Source: JBAMOY01 sp037071015 (GTDB taxonomy: Bacteria > Bacillota_I > Bacilli_A > RF39 > UBA660). From it: a stretch of 64,000 nt of DNA. Both the position numbers and the translations under genes were made by a program. Under the pieces are notes generated by a model. The model saw only the letters and a list, made by a program, of their open reading frames with translations. It ran no database searches and was not told the DNA's origin. Shown here one piece after another: positions 8,107-17,352 of the stretch; the first letter of the stretch is position 1, and every line of letters starts with the position of its first letter. The stretch covers positions 558,001 through 622,000 of the forward strand of contig JBAMOY010000001.1 in assembly GCA_037071015.1 (NCBI GenBank), read 5' to 3'.

Positions 8107-8943
8107 AATACGTTCATTGCCACTGCTATCAACCGCCCGATAAGTAATAACATACTTACCAGGAATGCTAGATAATTGTCCGACTACACCAACCTCTAAT
8201 TTTTCACCACTATTATCAGTTACACTAACATCTGCCTTCAAATCATAATTAGTAGCCGTCGAAACATTAATCGTTTCTGTAATTGGTACTGTTATAACAG
8301 GTGCAATTGTATCTCTAACTACAACATGACGTGTTATCGAACTTTGTTTACCATCATTACTAGCCATATATTTAACTACATAATTACCTAATTTATTGAC
8401 ATTAATTTGATCGATTTCTTGATTATTATTATCATAATAAAATGTAAAATAATTAAGATCCGGTAAATCCGGACAAGAAATACCTAATTCGTTATAAAGA
8501 GTGTTAATCTCAACGTAAACAAGATAATCACCATTCAAAAATAATACTGGTGCGTCGTGATCAACCTCAACTTTTTCTTTATCAAATTCTACATTCACCT
8601 TATATTGATAGTTATTATTAATTTTTTCAATCGTTATAACCGTGTCTGGTGAAAAATACTTATCAGTCAGTGGATCAACCAAATTATCTTCTAAATAACC
8701 TAAAGACATTAACATCTCTAAACTGATATTTAATTTCTCATTATTATTTTCAGGTAAATTAGTTAAATTTTCACTCGACCAATCTTTGGCTGCTTTAACA
8801 ATATTATCAATCTGATTATTATAAGCCTGCTGTCTAGATTTCGTAATATTCTTTTGTACTACAGGCATAGTAATCAAAGACACTACTCCAATTATAGTTA
8901 CCACTGCAAGTATTTCAATCAATGTAAAACCTTTATTTGCCAT
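8077..8943 (-). CDS. Type IV pseudopilin with C-terminal Ig-like (DUF5011-type) domain
   Basis: A 288-residue secreted protein. The N terminus is a textbook class III (prepilin) signal: MANKG, then FTLIEILAVVTIIGVV, with cleavage after Gly5 and Glu at +5. A helical pilin stalk follows to about residue 60, then a beta-rich middle, then an Ig-like domain at about 205-287 that starts with DTIAPVITVP and ends in VDSSGNERIKKRTIIVEE. That domain is homologous to the N-terminal region of TadB at 20463. No other type IV pilus gene is adjacent, and the prepilin peptidase needed is outside the window. It may be a minor pilin or a surface adhesion protein. Confidence 0.8.
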   Translation of the reverse strand: MANKGFTLIEILAVVTIIGVVSLITMPVVQKNITKSRQQAYNNQIDNIVKAAKDWSSENLTNLPENNNEKLNISLEMLMSLGYLEDNLVDPLTDKYFSPDTVITIEKINNNYQYKVNVEFDKEKVEVDHDAPVLFLNGDYLVYVEINTLYNELGISCPDLPDLNYFTFYYDNNNQEIDQINVNKLGNYVVKYMASNDGKQSSITRHVVVRDTIAPVITVPITETINVSTATNYDLKADVSVTDNSGEKLEVGVVGQLSSIPGKYVITYRAVDSSGNERIKKRTIIVEE

Positions 8944-8999
8944 ACTATCACTCTATTCTAATGTAATTATATCATCATCAATAACAAGTTGTAAACCAA

Positions 9000-9022
9000 A
9001 AAATCCTCCAAAGGAGGATTTT
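9000..9022 (-). terminator. Terminator behind the 50-residue small protein
   Basis: AAAATCCTCC (9000-9009) pairs with GGAGGATTTT (9013-9022), loop AAA. On the minus strand the hairpin is followed by TTTT and TTGG. It follows the stop at 9025 by two bases. Confidence 0.85.
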
Positions 9023-9024
9023 CA

Positions 9025-9177
9025 TTACATCATATCTTCTAGCTTATTGTTGGCTTTTTTAATAGCTTTGTCTGTGACCTTACTAACTTTCTTCATCACA
9101 GGTTTATTATACTTTTGATATGCTAATGTGGCCCCAACACCGGCCGCTACTAGTGCTAAATTCTTCATCATTTTCAT
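9025..9177 (-). CDS. Small 50-residue membrane-anchored basic protein
   Basis: Reads MKMMKNLALVAAGVGATLAY then a Lys-rich amphipathic tail ending KLEDMM. The N-terminal 20 residues form one hydrophobic helix; the remainder carries about a dozen lysines and looks helical. Support for a real gene: a strong ribosome site (AAGAGGTGATAGT) at proper spacing, its own terminator two bases after the stop, and local GC-rich codons (GCGGCCGGTG) that differ from non-coding DNA here. No known family recognised; general shape resembles YtxH/YtxG-like small stress proteins, which is only a resemblance. Confidence 0.7.
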   Translation of the reverse strand: MKMMKNLALVAAGVGATLAYQKYNKPVMKKVSKVTDKAIKKANNKLEDMM

Positions 9178-9249
9178 ACTATCACCTCTTAGCTAAAACA
9201 ATATGAAGCTGTATGTACGGATACATACATTATTAAAATACCTAAAAAT

Positions 9250-11454
9250 TTAACTTTTATACATTATTAGCTTGTTTATTAAATCGGTTTTTCGTTCACA
9301 AGACACATTATTGTTGACTGCATAATTAAAAGCTTCACCTTCACCAATCAGGATTAATTTTTGTTTAGCTCTAGTTATACCAGTATAAATAAGTTTGCGG
9401 TAAAGCATCTTTCGATAAGAATTGACAATAGGAATAATAACATTATTAAATTCACTACCTTGTGATTTATGAATACTAATAACAAAACCATGTTTTATTT
9501 TTGGAAAATCTTTCGGTAAATATTTAACGACATTGCCATCAAAATCAACATAAATTTCATTCTTCTTACTTTTAGAGGTATTAGCAAATAAAATATATTT
9601 AATAATACCTACATCGCCATTAAAAACATTGTCATCAGGCATATTTACTAACTGTAACACTTTATCATGTTCCCGAAAAACCACATCACCAACTTTTAAT
9701 TCCCTTTTTTCCTCACTGGCAGGATTAAAAATATTTTGCAATTCCTTATTCAAATTATCAATCCCATTAATTCCTGCATACATTGGAGCCATCACTTGCA
9801 AATTATCGCCATTGTCATTTAATAATTCCAAGCACTTATTTTTTAAAATGGGAACAATATCATACGTTGAACCATGAATAAACCGATAATCATTAGTTGT
9901 TTCAAATAGACCATCTGTATAACCATTATTAATATCATGAGCTAAAACATTGATATAAGATCCTTCCTCCTGACGATATAAAACATCTAAATTAATCGTT
10001 TTAATTAATTGACTATCAATCAAATCTTTTAAGATTTGACCAATGCCAACACTAGGTAACTGATTAACATCACCAACTAATACCAATTTCGCACCTAAAT
10101 TTATTCCTCTTAATAAGTTCGCCATCAAAGCATTATCAATCATACTTACTTCATCTACAATCAAAATTTTGGCCATGCTAGTATTCTGCTCATTGACTGC
10201 GAAAGCATTATTATCTTTATCCCACTTTAAAAAGCGATGAATAGTAGTAGCTGGTAACTCAGTCGCTTGACTCATTCTTTTACTAGCTCTACCTGTTGGT
10301 GCTAAAAGCGCTACTTCATTAATTAAATCATCGAAAACTAATTTATTAACATTTTGATAAATTTGCGTTATCGCCTTAATAATAGTCGTCTTACCAGTAC
10401 CAGGTCCACCCGTAATAATCGTAATATTATTGTTAAGAGCTGCTTTTATACCTTCTTTTTGTTTGTCATTATATACAATATTATTAATTTGTTCTAGTTC
10501 TTTAATATACTGATCTAACTTTTTATTTTCCTTTAATGATAGATTAAGCGAACGATTAATAAAATTAGCAATATATTCCTCATCATTATAATCATTTAGT
10601 AAATAATATTTATCTAACTTATGAACAATATAATCCTCAACAATTAATTCATCTAAATAAATCTTAAACGCATTATCAGAAATAATCATATTTAAATATT
10701 CACATAAATGGCGATAAATATCTTCATAATATAAATAGACATCTCCAGTTTTAAAAGTTAGATTTTTAAAAATATATAAAATCAAAGCTTTAAGGCGTCG
10801 CTCATCTAAAAAATCCATTCCCTTATTTAAAGCAATACGATCCAAAGTTTTAAAGTTAATATCATCAACTAAATTAATAATATTATATATATTATGCTCG
10901 ATATTAACAATTGTATTCTGTTTATAAGTATTATAAATCAAAAGTGCATCATGCATTGAAAAACCCATTTCCGTTAAATAGACAATCGTATTATGACTTT
11001 CTTCATACCTCTGCAAAGTATTATAAATTATATCTGCTTTTTTCTTAGATAGTTTAGGAATTTCATATAAATTATTAATATCTTCTAAAATTTTATTTAA
11101 CGTATTATCGCCTAAATATTCAACAATTAAACTAGCTACTTTCTCACCAATTCCTTTAAATAAATCACTTGCTAAAAAGGCCACAATCCCATCTTTATCT
11201 TCCGGTTTAATTCGTTCATACTCACTCACATTAAATTGAAGACCATACTTAGGATGGACTATATCTTCACCATACATAATATAATTGTCATCCTCGTTAA
11301 GTTCGTGAAAATAACCTGTAAAAGTTATCGTTTTATTAATAAAATTAACAAACTCATTATTGTCAGTTTCTAATAGTTTAAAAAGTCCTATCACATAACC
11401 CTTATCTGAAGTAAAAATACTTCTTTTATAAGTTCCTTTAATATATGTCTTCAT
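9250..11454 (-). CDS. recD2: RecD2-type ATP-dependent DNA helicase
   Basis: A 734-residue SF1B helicase of the RecD2 (YrrC) type, a 5'-3' DNA helicase working without RecBC in Firmicutes. Helix-hairpin-helix elements lie near residues 95-150 (FKGIGEKVASLIVEYLG). The Walker A site GGPGTGKTTII is near 348-358. Motif II is ILIVDEVSMID, and motif VI-region residues are in YTGITRAKQKLILIGE. Length fits the family. Stand-alone transcription is likely: the start has GGTGATAATTT, and flanking genes are separated by terminators or gaps. Confidence 0.95.
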   Translation of the reverse strand: MKTYIKGTYKRSIFTSDKGYVIGLFKLLETDNNEFVNFINKTITFTGYFHELNEDDNYIMYGEDIVHPKYGLQFNVSEYERIKPEDKDGIVAFLASDLFKGIGEKVASLIVEYLGDNTLNKILEDINNLYEIPKLSKKKADIIYNTLQRYEESHNTIVYLTEMGFSMHDALLIYNTYKQNTIVNIEHNIYNIINLVDDINFKTLDRIALNKGMDFLDERRLKALILYIFKNLTFKTGDVYLYYEDIYRHLCEYLNMIISDNAFKIYLDELIVEDYIVHKLDKYYLLNDYNDEEYIANFINRSLNLSLKENKKLDQYIKELEQINNIVYNDKQKEGIKAALNNNITIITGGPGTGKTTIIKAITQIYQNVNKLVFDDLINEVALLAPTGRASKRMSQATELPATTIHRFLKWDKDNNAFAVNEQNTSMAKILIVDEVSMIDNALMANLLRGINLGAKLVLVGDVNQLPSVGIGQILKDLIDSQLIKTINLDVLYRQEEGSYINVLAHDINNGYTDGLFETTNDYRFIHGSTYDIVPILKNKCLELLNDNGDNLQVMAPMYAGINGIDNLNKELQNIFNPASEEKRELKVGDVVFREHDKVLQLVNMPDDNVFNGDVGIIKYILFANTSKSKKNEIYVDFDGNVVKYLPKDFPKIKHGFVISIHKSQGSEFNNVIIPIVNSYRKMLYRKLIYTGITRAKQKLILIGEGEAFNYAVNNNVSCERKTDLINKLIMYKS

Positions 11455-11493
11455 AAATTATCACCATAATTAAATTATATCACATTTAAATAT

Positions 11494-11515
11494 AAAAAAA
11501 GATAATCATTATCTT
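11494..11515 (-). terminator. Terminator behind the 148-residue hypothetical gene
   Basis: AAGATAAT (11499-11506) and ATTATCTT (11508-11515) form a near-perfect palindrome; on the minus strand it is followed by a run of seven T. Confidence 0.6.
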
Positions 11516-11955
11516 GTTTTATGATTATCTTCTTCATTAAGAGCATATGGATTATGCAGTACAAAATCCATGACACTATCACGATTCTTTGCAATTCTTT
11601 CTTCCTCTATTATTCTTCTCTGTTTATTAAGTTCTATTAATTCTAATTGACGTGCATATTTTTCTCTTAACTCTCTATCTTCATTAAGACGTTTTTTAAT
11701 GGCACCAGCTAAAAAACCAAAAGCAGCAATAGGTAAACCAATAGCTGGAATAATCATTGGTGACTCTGGATCCATTGATACTAACCCATTTAATTCGTTA
11801 ATAAACTCTTGAATAGCAAATCCCCCAGCTGTACCGGATACAAGTGCAGCTGCTGTATAAGTGCTAGAATAAAAATGATCTTCTTCAAAATATTTTCTAA
11901 TGTTTTCTATTCTACCAGTTAACCCTCTATTTTGTAATTTATAATTATTTTTCAT
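11509..11955 (-). CDS. Hypothetical membrane protein, 148 residues
   Basis: Not recognised. Two glycine/alanine-rich membrane helices (about 33-52 and 66-86) are separated by a short loop containing DPESP. A charged C-terminal helix (about 87-125, many Glu/Arg/Lys) looks like a coiled coil. The first 30 residues are basic. Its own ribosome site (GGAGGGTTT) and terminator suggest a single-gene transcript. No known domain can be named. Confidence 0.65.
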   Translation of the reverse strand: MKNNYKLQNRGLTGRIENIRKYFEEDHFYSSTYTAAALVSGTAGGFAIQEFINELNGLVSMDPESPMIIPAIGLPIAAFGFLAGAIKKRLNEDRELREKYARQLELIELNKQRRIIEEERIAKNRDSVMDFVLHNPYALNEEDNHKTR

Positions 11956-12008
11956 AATAAACCCTCCAACTACTTATATAATAATATAAATATCCCTTTT
12001 TGTCAAAA

Positions 12009-13298
12009 TCACTTAACATTTATTTTACTTATAATATAAGGATAATCTACTTTAGTTAAAACCACTTCGACATCGCAATTAAGTAAATCATCACTACCAA
12101 AAGCTTTTAGTAATAAATAGTTTCCTGTATGTCCGATTAAATAACCTTTCTTAGACACTTCTGGAATAAAAGTCATTGTCTTACCTATAAAACTCTCCAT
12201 GTACTTTATTTCTAATTCTTTAGATAGAGCTAATAATTCCTGTACTCGAATCTTTTTAGTTGCATCATCTATTTGGTCTGGTAAAGTGTCAGCTACTGTT
12301 CCACTGCGACGTGAGTATGGAAAAACATGAATCTTCGTAAAATTAATTTTCTTTATTGTTTCCAATGTTTCCCTAAATAGTTCTTCTGTTTCCCCAGGAA
12401 AGCCTACAATGACATCCGTCGTTAATGAAATATCTGGTCGTATCATCCGAATTTTCTCAATCTTTAAAATAAAATCCTCTTTCATATACTTGCGATTCAT
12501 CGCTTTTAAAATCGAATTGGATCCGGATTGTAGTGGAATGTGCAAATGATCGACTAATATTTTATTATTCTTAAATAACTCTATAACATGATCAGTTATT
12601 TCATTCATTTCAATCGAAGATATTCTTAATCTTTCTAGGCCATCTATACGTAAAATTTCTTTTAAAAGATCAGCAAAATTGAAATTATTAAATTCCGAAC
12701 CATAATGACCAGTATGAATTCCCGTTAAAACTACTTCCTTATGTCCTTGTTTAACTAATCCTTTTATCTCATCGATAACAATCCGTGGTTCTTTACTTCT
12801 AACCTTTCCACGTGAATAAGGAATAATACAATAAGAACAAAAATTTTCACAACCATCTTGAATTTTAACAAAAGCTCGCGTCTGTTTAAAATTACTAAGT
12901 TGCATAGGTTCAAAATCACATTTATTCAAATCTTCAACTGCAACAATCTGCTGATGATCCTTTAAATAGCATTCTAAATAAGACACAACCTTACTTTTAC
13001 CACTATTACCCAAAATAATAGCTACTCCTTTTAGATTTGCTAATTCTTGATATCTAATTTGACTCATGCAACCAGTTACAATAATAATCGCATCTGGGTT
13101 TTCACGCATCGCCTGCCTAATCATTTTAAATGATTTATTATCAGAAGTATTAGTAACTGTACAAGTATTAATTATGTATATATCGGCATCTTGCTTATTA
13201 TCAGTTTCAATATAGTTAGCGGCTAATAACGATTCTCGCATTACACTACTTTCATATGTATTAACTTTACATCCTAAAGTATATATATAAAACTTCAT
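12009..13298 (-). CDS. mtaB: tRNA t6A37 methylthiotransferase MtaB
   Basis: A 429-residue radical-SAM methylthiotransferase that converts t6A37 to ms2t6A37 in tRNAs reading ANN codons. The N-terminal UPF0004 domain has three cysteines for the auxiliary cluster (GCKVNTYES, INTCTVT, VTGCMSQ). The radical SAM motif is CENFCSYCIIPYSRGK. A C-terminal TRAM-like part starts near 365. The N-terminal GCKVNTYES pattern separates MtaB from MiaB and RimO. Neighbouring rsmE (two genes upstream) matches the Bacillus yqeU-yqeV order. Confidence 0.95.
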   Translation of the reverse strand: MKFYIYTLGCKVNTYESSVMRESLLAANYIETDNKQDADIYIINTCTVTNTSDNKSFKMIRQAMRENPDAIIIVTGCMSQIRYQELANLKGVAIILGNSGKSKVVSYLECYLKDHQQIVAVEDLNKCDFEPMQLSNFKQTRAFVKIQDGCENFCSYCIIPYSRGKVRSKEPRIVIDEIKGLVKQGHKEVVLTGIHTGHYGSEFNNFNFADLLKEILRIDGLERLRISSIEMNEITDHVIELFKNNKILVDHLHIPLQSGSNSILKAMNRKYMKEDFILKIEKIRMIRPDISLTTDVIVGFPGETEELFRETLETIKKINFTKIHVFPYSRRSGTVADTLPDQIDDATKKIRVQELLALSKELEIKYMESFIGKTMTFIPEVSKKGYLIGHTGNYLLLKAFGSDDLLNCDVEVVLTKVDYPYIISKINVK

Positions 13299-13308
13299 AA
13301 AACCTCCA

Positions 13309-13331
13309 AAAAAATAGGCTTACAGCCTATT
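13309..13331 (-). terminator. Hairpin at the end of the membrane-anchored hypothetical gene
   Basis: AATAGGCT (13313-13320) pairs with AGCCTATT (13324-13331), loop TAC, followed on the minus strand by a T run and then the mtaB ribosome site. The stop codon lies inside the hairpin. Read-through into mtaB seems likely as there is no other mtaB promoter space. Confidence 0.6.
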
Positions 13332-14043
13332 CTAAATTTTTTCTAAATTGTTTTAGACTATCTAAAAAAGCCTCGTTTTTATCTTCACTATGCTTAGCAT
13401 ACATTAAATCATTATTAGTTTCCCTTTTAGTAACTTGGGGCTGTTCTTCAAATTCACTAATTTTAGGATAATCATAATTGTTATCCATCTTACCAAAAAT
13501 AGGTGAAATAAAATCCGTATTTTTAAAGCTTTTATTATCATTAGAAGTATCCACTACTCTAGTATCTTTCTTAAACTCATTTTTTGGTTCTAATGTTTCC
13601 ACTTTCGTAACTTCTGTATTACTATTTTGATTAACAGCTTTCTTTAACTCTTCATAACTAATAATAGCTTTTTCTTCTTGTTCCTGTTCAAAATTAGCAA
13701 TCGCTTTATCTTTTTCATTTATCGTCGCTTCCATTTGTGATAACATTGCTTCTAAATCAATTTTACTATCATTTCTATTATCCTCTTTTTCAACCGGTTC
13801 TTCTTTCGACAAAAAAGTGGTACTTTCAATTTTTGATTTATTATGATTATCTGTTTGTGTCAATTCACTTAATTCATTTAATGCATTAGTTGTTGTATCA
13901 GTTACTTGTTCGTTACTGTCCAAATCATATCGTTTCTTTAATAAAATAATACAGATAATGATTAAAACAATTAAAACAATAATGGTTATCGCTATTAAAA
14001 AAAGGACACTATCATTTAAAAGCAAATCAATAAAATTCTTCAT
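13327..14043 (-). CDS. Single-pass membrane protein with charged cytoplasmic region
   Basis: Not recognised. One N-terminal membrane helix (about 12-37, rich in Ile/Leu/Val) is followed by KKRYDLD and about 200 residues of low-complexity Asp/Glu/Asn/Lys/Ser-rich sequence with a likely coiled coil around residues 95-125. The start at 14043 is preferred: GGAGTGATTAAA precedes it, whereas the GTG at 14052 overlaps the rsmE stop without a site. It sits between rsmE and mtaB. The layout (N-terminal anchor, long disordered tail) resembles division or scaffold proteins but no family can be named. Confidence 0.6.
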   Translation of the reverse strand: MKNFIDLLLNDSVLFLIAITIIVLIVLIIICIILLKKRYDLDSNEQVTDTTTNALNELSELTQTDNHNKSKIESTTFLSKEEPVEKEDNRNDSKIDLEAMLSQMEATINEKDKAIANFEQEQEEKAIISYEELKKAVNQNSNTEVTKVETLEPKNEFKKDTRVVDTSNDNKSFKNTDFISPIFGKMDNNYDYPKISEFEEQPQVTKRETNNDLMYAKHSEDKNEAFLDSLKQFRKNLE

Positions 14044-14048
14044 TTTAA

Positions 14049-14759
14049 TCACTCCATATACTCATAATTAATCATACTTAAAATAACAAGTGGAACTGTC
14101 TCTACACGCAAAATATTTTTACCTAAACTAATAGAAGTAAATCCCAAAGAATTCAACTTTTGTTCTTCTGAAACTGATAGTCCACCTTCTGGGCCTATTA
14201 CTATAAATATTCTATCATAATTATGCTTAGTTTGCAAAAATTTTTTCAAATTTGGACATTCCTTGAAAGTGCTACAAACAATCTTTAATCCAGATAGTTC
14301 TTTCAAATCATCAAGCCTTTTAACAGATTCAATATTTGGTAAGTTTAAACGCTTTGACTGTTCACTAGCTTCCTTACAAATTCGCTGCCAACGTTCAATT
14401 TTTTTATCTTCTTTATGGTCAATCTTAACTAAAGTTCTTTCAGTAATAACCGGAATAATAGAATCCACTCCCAATTCAGTGCTTTTTTGCAAAATTAAAT
14501 CCATTTTATGCTCTTTAAGAAGTGGAATAATTAACGTTACTTTCGGTATATTAATATCATTTTCAACATCTATTTGATCTACATAACTAATGTTTACCTG
14601 ATTATCATAATCCACTTTAGCTAAATAAAGCTTGTTATCATATACGACCTCAATTATATCGCTATCTTTCATGCGCATAACATTTTTTATGTGATGTAAA
14701 TCTTTATCATCTAAAATAAATAAATCATTTTCTCTTCTTTTAGCAAAATATCGTTGCAT
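14049..14759 (-). CDS. rsmE: 16S rRNA (uracil-1498-N3)-methyltransferase
   Basis: A 236-residue SPOUT-class enzyme that methylates U1498 of 16S rRNA. It has the N-terminal PUA-like part (ENDLFILDDKDLHHIKNV) and the C-terminal SAM-binding knot with VIGPEGGLSVSEEQKL and SLGKNILRVETVPL, both diagnostic. Length is normal. The ribosome site is GGTGAAGAAAT. In Bacillus it precedes mtaB directly; here a membrane protein is inserted between. Confidence 0.95.
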   Translation of the reverse strand: MQRYFAKRRENDLFILDDKDLHHIKNVMRMKDSDIIEVVYDNKLYLAKVDYDNQVNISYVDQIDVENDINIPKVTLIIPLLKEHKMDLILQKSTELGVDSIIPVITERTLVKIDHKEDKKIERWQRICKEASEQSKRLNLPNIESVKRLDDLKELSGLKIVCSTFKECPNLKKFLQTKHNYDRIFIVIGPEGGLSVSEEQKLNSLGFTSISLGKNILRVETVPLVILSMINYEYME

Positions 14760-14789
14760 ATTTCTTCACCATCTAAATTATACCATAAA

Positions 14790-15173
14790 TTACTGTTTTA
14801 TATAGGTCTTATTGTCAACATGCAATAAACCATTATCACAAAAATATTTAAATATCCTTTGATTATTAATGCCCTCTATAATAATCTCATACTGGTATGT
14901 TTTCGTTTTAGAAAAACGCTCAAACTCAGCCAAACTACGCGATATATTTATTACATTATCCAATCGTACTCTTAAAGACGATAGATATTCTTCTATCAAA
15001 CAACGTTCATTAATTTTACTAGGATTAGCTAATGTAAATAAATAGTAATTATATAATGATGTTAGACTTTCATCATTGAAAATACTTTGTTGTTTAAACT
15101 CTTTCCCCTCTTCAACTGATTCCAAAGAGTAAAAACATAAGTCCTCATTCTCAAGGGTCATTAAATTATGCAT
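14790..15173 (-). CDS. Hypothetical protein, 127 residues
   Basis: Not recognised. Soluble, acidic in the first 50 residues and mixed helical; the last 35 residues (YQYEIIIEGINNQRIFKYF) look like a small alpha/beta element. It has a good ribosome site (TTAGGAGTAGTATTT) and precedes rsmE by 30 bases on the same strand, so co-transcription with rsmE is likely. No motif suggests a function. Confidence 0.6.
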   Translation of the reverse strand: MHNLMTLENEDLCFYSLESVEEGKEFKQQSIFNDESLTSLYNYYLFTLANPSKINERCLIEEYLSSLRVRLDNVINISRSLAEFERFSKTKTYQYEIIIEGINNQRIFKYFCDNGLLHVDNKTYIKQ

Positions 15174-15237
15174 ATAAATACTACTCCTAACTATGTATAA
15201 ACAATTATAACACTATTCATTTTAATAAACAACGAAA

Positions 15238-15257
15238 AAAGAACTAATTTGTTCTTT
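15238..15257 (-). terminator. Terminator at the end of trxA
   Basis: AAAGAAC (15238-15244) pairs with GTTCTTT (15251-15257), loop TAATTT, followed by T on the minus strand. The trxA stop codon lies at the base of the hairpin. Confidence 0.65.
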
Positions 15258-15558
15258 CATTAATCCAATTAGTAAGTTCCATTTTAGGCATAAAGCCAGT
15301 TACTTGATCAACTAATTTTCCATCTTTAAACAATAACATAGTAGGAACACTCATAATACCATACCGACGAGCTAATTCCATAGACCCATCAATATCAACT
15401 TTGACAATTTTAACGGAACTTCTTTCACTAGCCATTTCTTCTAAAACTGGTCCCAACATTTTACAAGGACCACACCAAGTAGCAAAAAAATCAACTAAAA
15501 CAACATCGCTACTTATAATAGCATCAAAATTATCCTGATTAGCATGTATAATATCCAT
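15244..15558 (-). CDS. trxA: Thioredoxin
   Basis: A 104-residue thioredoxin with the redox site ATWCGPCKML at about 30-39, the cis-proline loop SVPTMLLF and the following GKLVDQVTGF strand. No signal peptide, so it is the cytoplasmic disulfide reductase. It lies nine bases behind cvpA, matching the wider cvpA-trxA association in Bacillus (where polX and mutS2 lie between them). Confidence 0.96.
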   Translation of the reverse strand: MDIIHANQDNFDAIISSDVVLVDFFATWCGPCKMLGPVLEEMASERSSVKIVKVDIDGSMELARRYGIMSVPTMLLFKDGKLVDQVTGFMPKMELTNWINERTN

Positions 15559-15566
15559 AAATCCTC

Positions 15567-16277
15567 CTATTCATATTTACCTAGGACACTATCAGCACCT
15601 GGTATATTTAATTTATTACTATCGATTAATCCTTTAACAGCATCAACCGTAATAACCTTATGTTTTAAGAATAAATCTAAAGTTTCTAAATTAAATTGAT
15701 TTGGGTCATTAACTACTTCATATTTATCCTTTAAATCGCTAAATTCTTTAATAACATCTAAAGTTCCACTTACCATATTTGAAAGAATTGGTGTACTATT
15801 TAAAATCTTATCTTTATATTTCGATTGATTAATAATATCGATATTAAAAAAAGGTAGATTAAATAAATATAAAACGATAAAAATAATGATAAAGTGTTGA
15901 ACAACACCAATAACTGCCCCTAATATTTTTGAAGGTATACCTAAAATAATAGTAAAAGCTAAGATTTTTTCAAATAAACTAGAAGCAAAAATAACTAATT
16001 TTAGAATAGCTATCAAAACACTGGCCACTAATAAAAACGCAATAAATTCATATAAAGCAATATTTAAAACAGTAACCCCTTTGATAACGCCACCAAAACT
16101 AAAAAACGGTAAAAACTTATACATCAAAGCTGAAACTGGATTTTTTAAAATATAAGCTAAAACCAAAACTAAAATTAAACCGACAAAATTAACTAACGAT
16201 CCTGTCAATCCACGTTTAAAACCAATAACTGCCCCCATTAATAAAACTAATATAATTACTACATCAATAATATTCAT
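15567..16277 (-). CDS. CvpA-family membrane protein
   Basis: A 236-residue protein with four to five membrane segments and the CvpA start IIDVVIILVLLMGAVIGFKRG followed by GLTGSLVNFVGLILVLVLAY. The C-terminal 60 residues are soluble. CvpA was named for colicin V production, but its role in Gram-positive cells is unclear. It is divergent from rnhC with about 96 bases between, as in Bacillus, where yshB (cvpA) is close to rnhC. Confidence 0.8.
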   Translation of the reverse strand: MNIIDVVIILVLLMGAVIGFKRGLTGSLVNFVGLILVLVLAYILKNPVSALMYKFLPFFSFGGVIKGVTVLNIALYEFIAFLLVASVLIAILKLVIFASSLFEKILAFTIILGIPSKILGAVIGVVQHFIIIFIVLYLFNLPFFNIDIINQSKYKDKILNSTPILSNMVSGTLDVIKEFSDLKDKYEVVNDPNQFNLETLDLFLKHKVITVDAVKGLIDSNKLNIPGADSVLGKYE

Positions 16278-16373
16278 GTTTACCTCCTATAGTAAAATTA
16301 TATTATATTTTTCTTAAAAAATAAAGAAAAATCATCTTTTTTATGATAAAATGAAATAGACGGAGGTGGCAAT

Positions 16374-17327
16374 ATGACCATAACCCTTAAAGTTAGTGAC
16401 AATACCAAAGATAAAATGATTGAATATTTCAAAGATAAAAAACGTAGTAAAACGCCTCCATATGCTGTTTTTCAGGCGGACGAGGCTGATACCGTTATCA
16501 CCCTATATGAATCAGGAAAAGCAGTATTTCAAGGTATAAGTGCTGATATTGATGCTAATATGTGGCGCGAAATGGAGCAACATTTAAATCCCTACCAAAA
16601 AGTTGATATAAAAAATAGCGAAGACAAAAAGAAAGATAAAAAAGATAAAGATAAATTTGTCAATCCTAAAATATATCAATCTAATTCTATTGGCTCTGAC
16701 GAAGTTGGAACGGGTGATTACTTTGGACCCATTGTCGTTACTAGTGCCTATGTAACTAAAGAAAATATCCCTTTTCTAGAAAACTTAGGCGTTAAAGATT
16801 CTAAAAAATTAACTGATGACAAAATATTAGAAATTGTTCCACAAATTATCAAAACAATTCCTTATAGTAGCATTATTTTGTCCAATAAAGAATATAACGC
16901 TAAATACTCTACCGATATTAACATGAACAAAATAAAAGCCATTATGCATAATAAAGTCTTAACCGATTTAAAAAATAAAAACTATCCTTACGAATATATC
17001 GTAGTTGACCAATTTGCTAAACCTTTTGTCTATTATAACTATTTAAAGGATATTCCTAACCCTGTTAAAAATATAACTTTCATCACCAAAGCTGAAGATA
17101 AATGTTTAAGTGTTGCTTGTGCCTCATTAATCAGTCGTTATATTTTTATTAAAGAATTTGATAAATTAGGACAAAGTCTCGATAAATTCTTGCCAAAAGG
17201 AGCTAACGATAAAGTTGATGAAGTTGGTGTTCAAATTGCCAAGCAGTTTGGTTTTGAAAAATTACAGGAAATAGCTAAATTAAACTTTAAAAATACAGAA
17301 AAAATAAAGAATCTATTAAATAAATAG
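16374..17327 (+). CDS. rnhC: Ribonuclease HIII
   Basis: A 317-residue RNase HIII that cuts the RNA strand of RNA/DNA hybrids. The N-terminal TBP-like substrate-binding domain covers about 1-80 and is joined by a Lys/Asp linker (KDKKDKDKF) to the catalytic domain. Catalytic acid motif SDEVGTGDYFGPIV separates it from RNase HII, and the further acids are in VVDQFA and EDKCLSVACAS. It has an excellent ribosome site (GGAGGTGGCAAT) and a strong terminator right behind. Confidence 0.96.
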   Translation: MTITLKVSDNTKDKMIEYFKDKKRSKTPPYAVFQADEADTVITLYESGKAVFQGISADIDANMWREMEQHLNPYQKVDIKNSEDKKKDKKDKDKFVNPKIYQSNSIGSDEVGTGDYFGPIVVTSAYVTKENIPFLENLGVKDSKKLTDDKILEIVPQIIKTIPYSSIILSNKEYNAKYSTDINMNKIKAIMHNKVLTDLKNKNYPYEYIVVDQFAKPFVYYNYLKDIPNPVKNITFITKAEDKCLSVACASLISRYIFIKEFDKLGQSLDKFLPKGANDKVDEVGVQIAKQFGFEKLQEIAKLNFKNTEKIKNLLNK

Positions 17328-17336
17328 ATTCTTTTC
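17306..17336 (+). terminator. rnhC terminator
   Basis: Twelve-base arms AAAGAATCTATT (17306-17317) and AATAGATTCTTT (17323-17334), five-base loop, ending in T. It overlaps the last codons of rnhC. Confidence 0.85.
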
Positions 17337-17352
17337 TAATTATTGACAAAAA

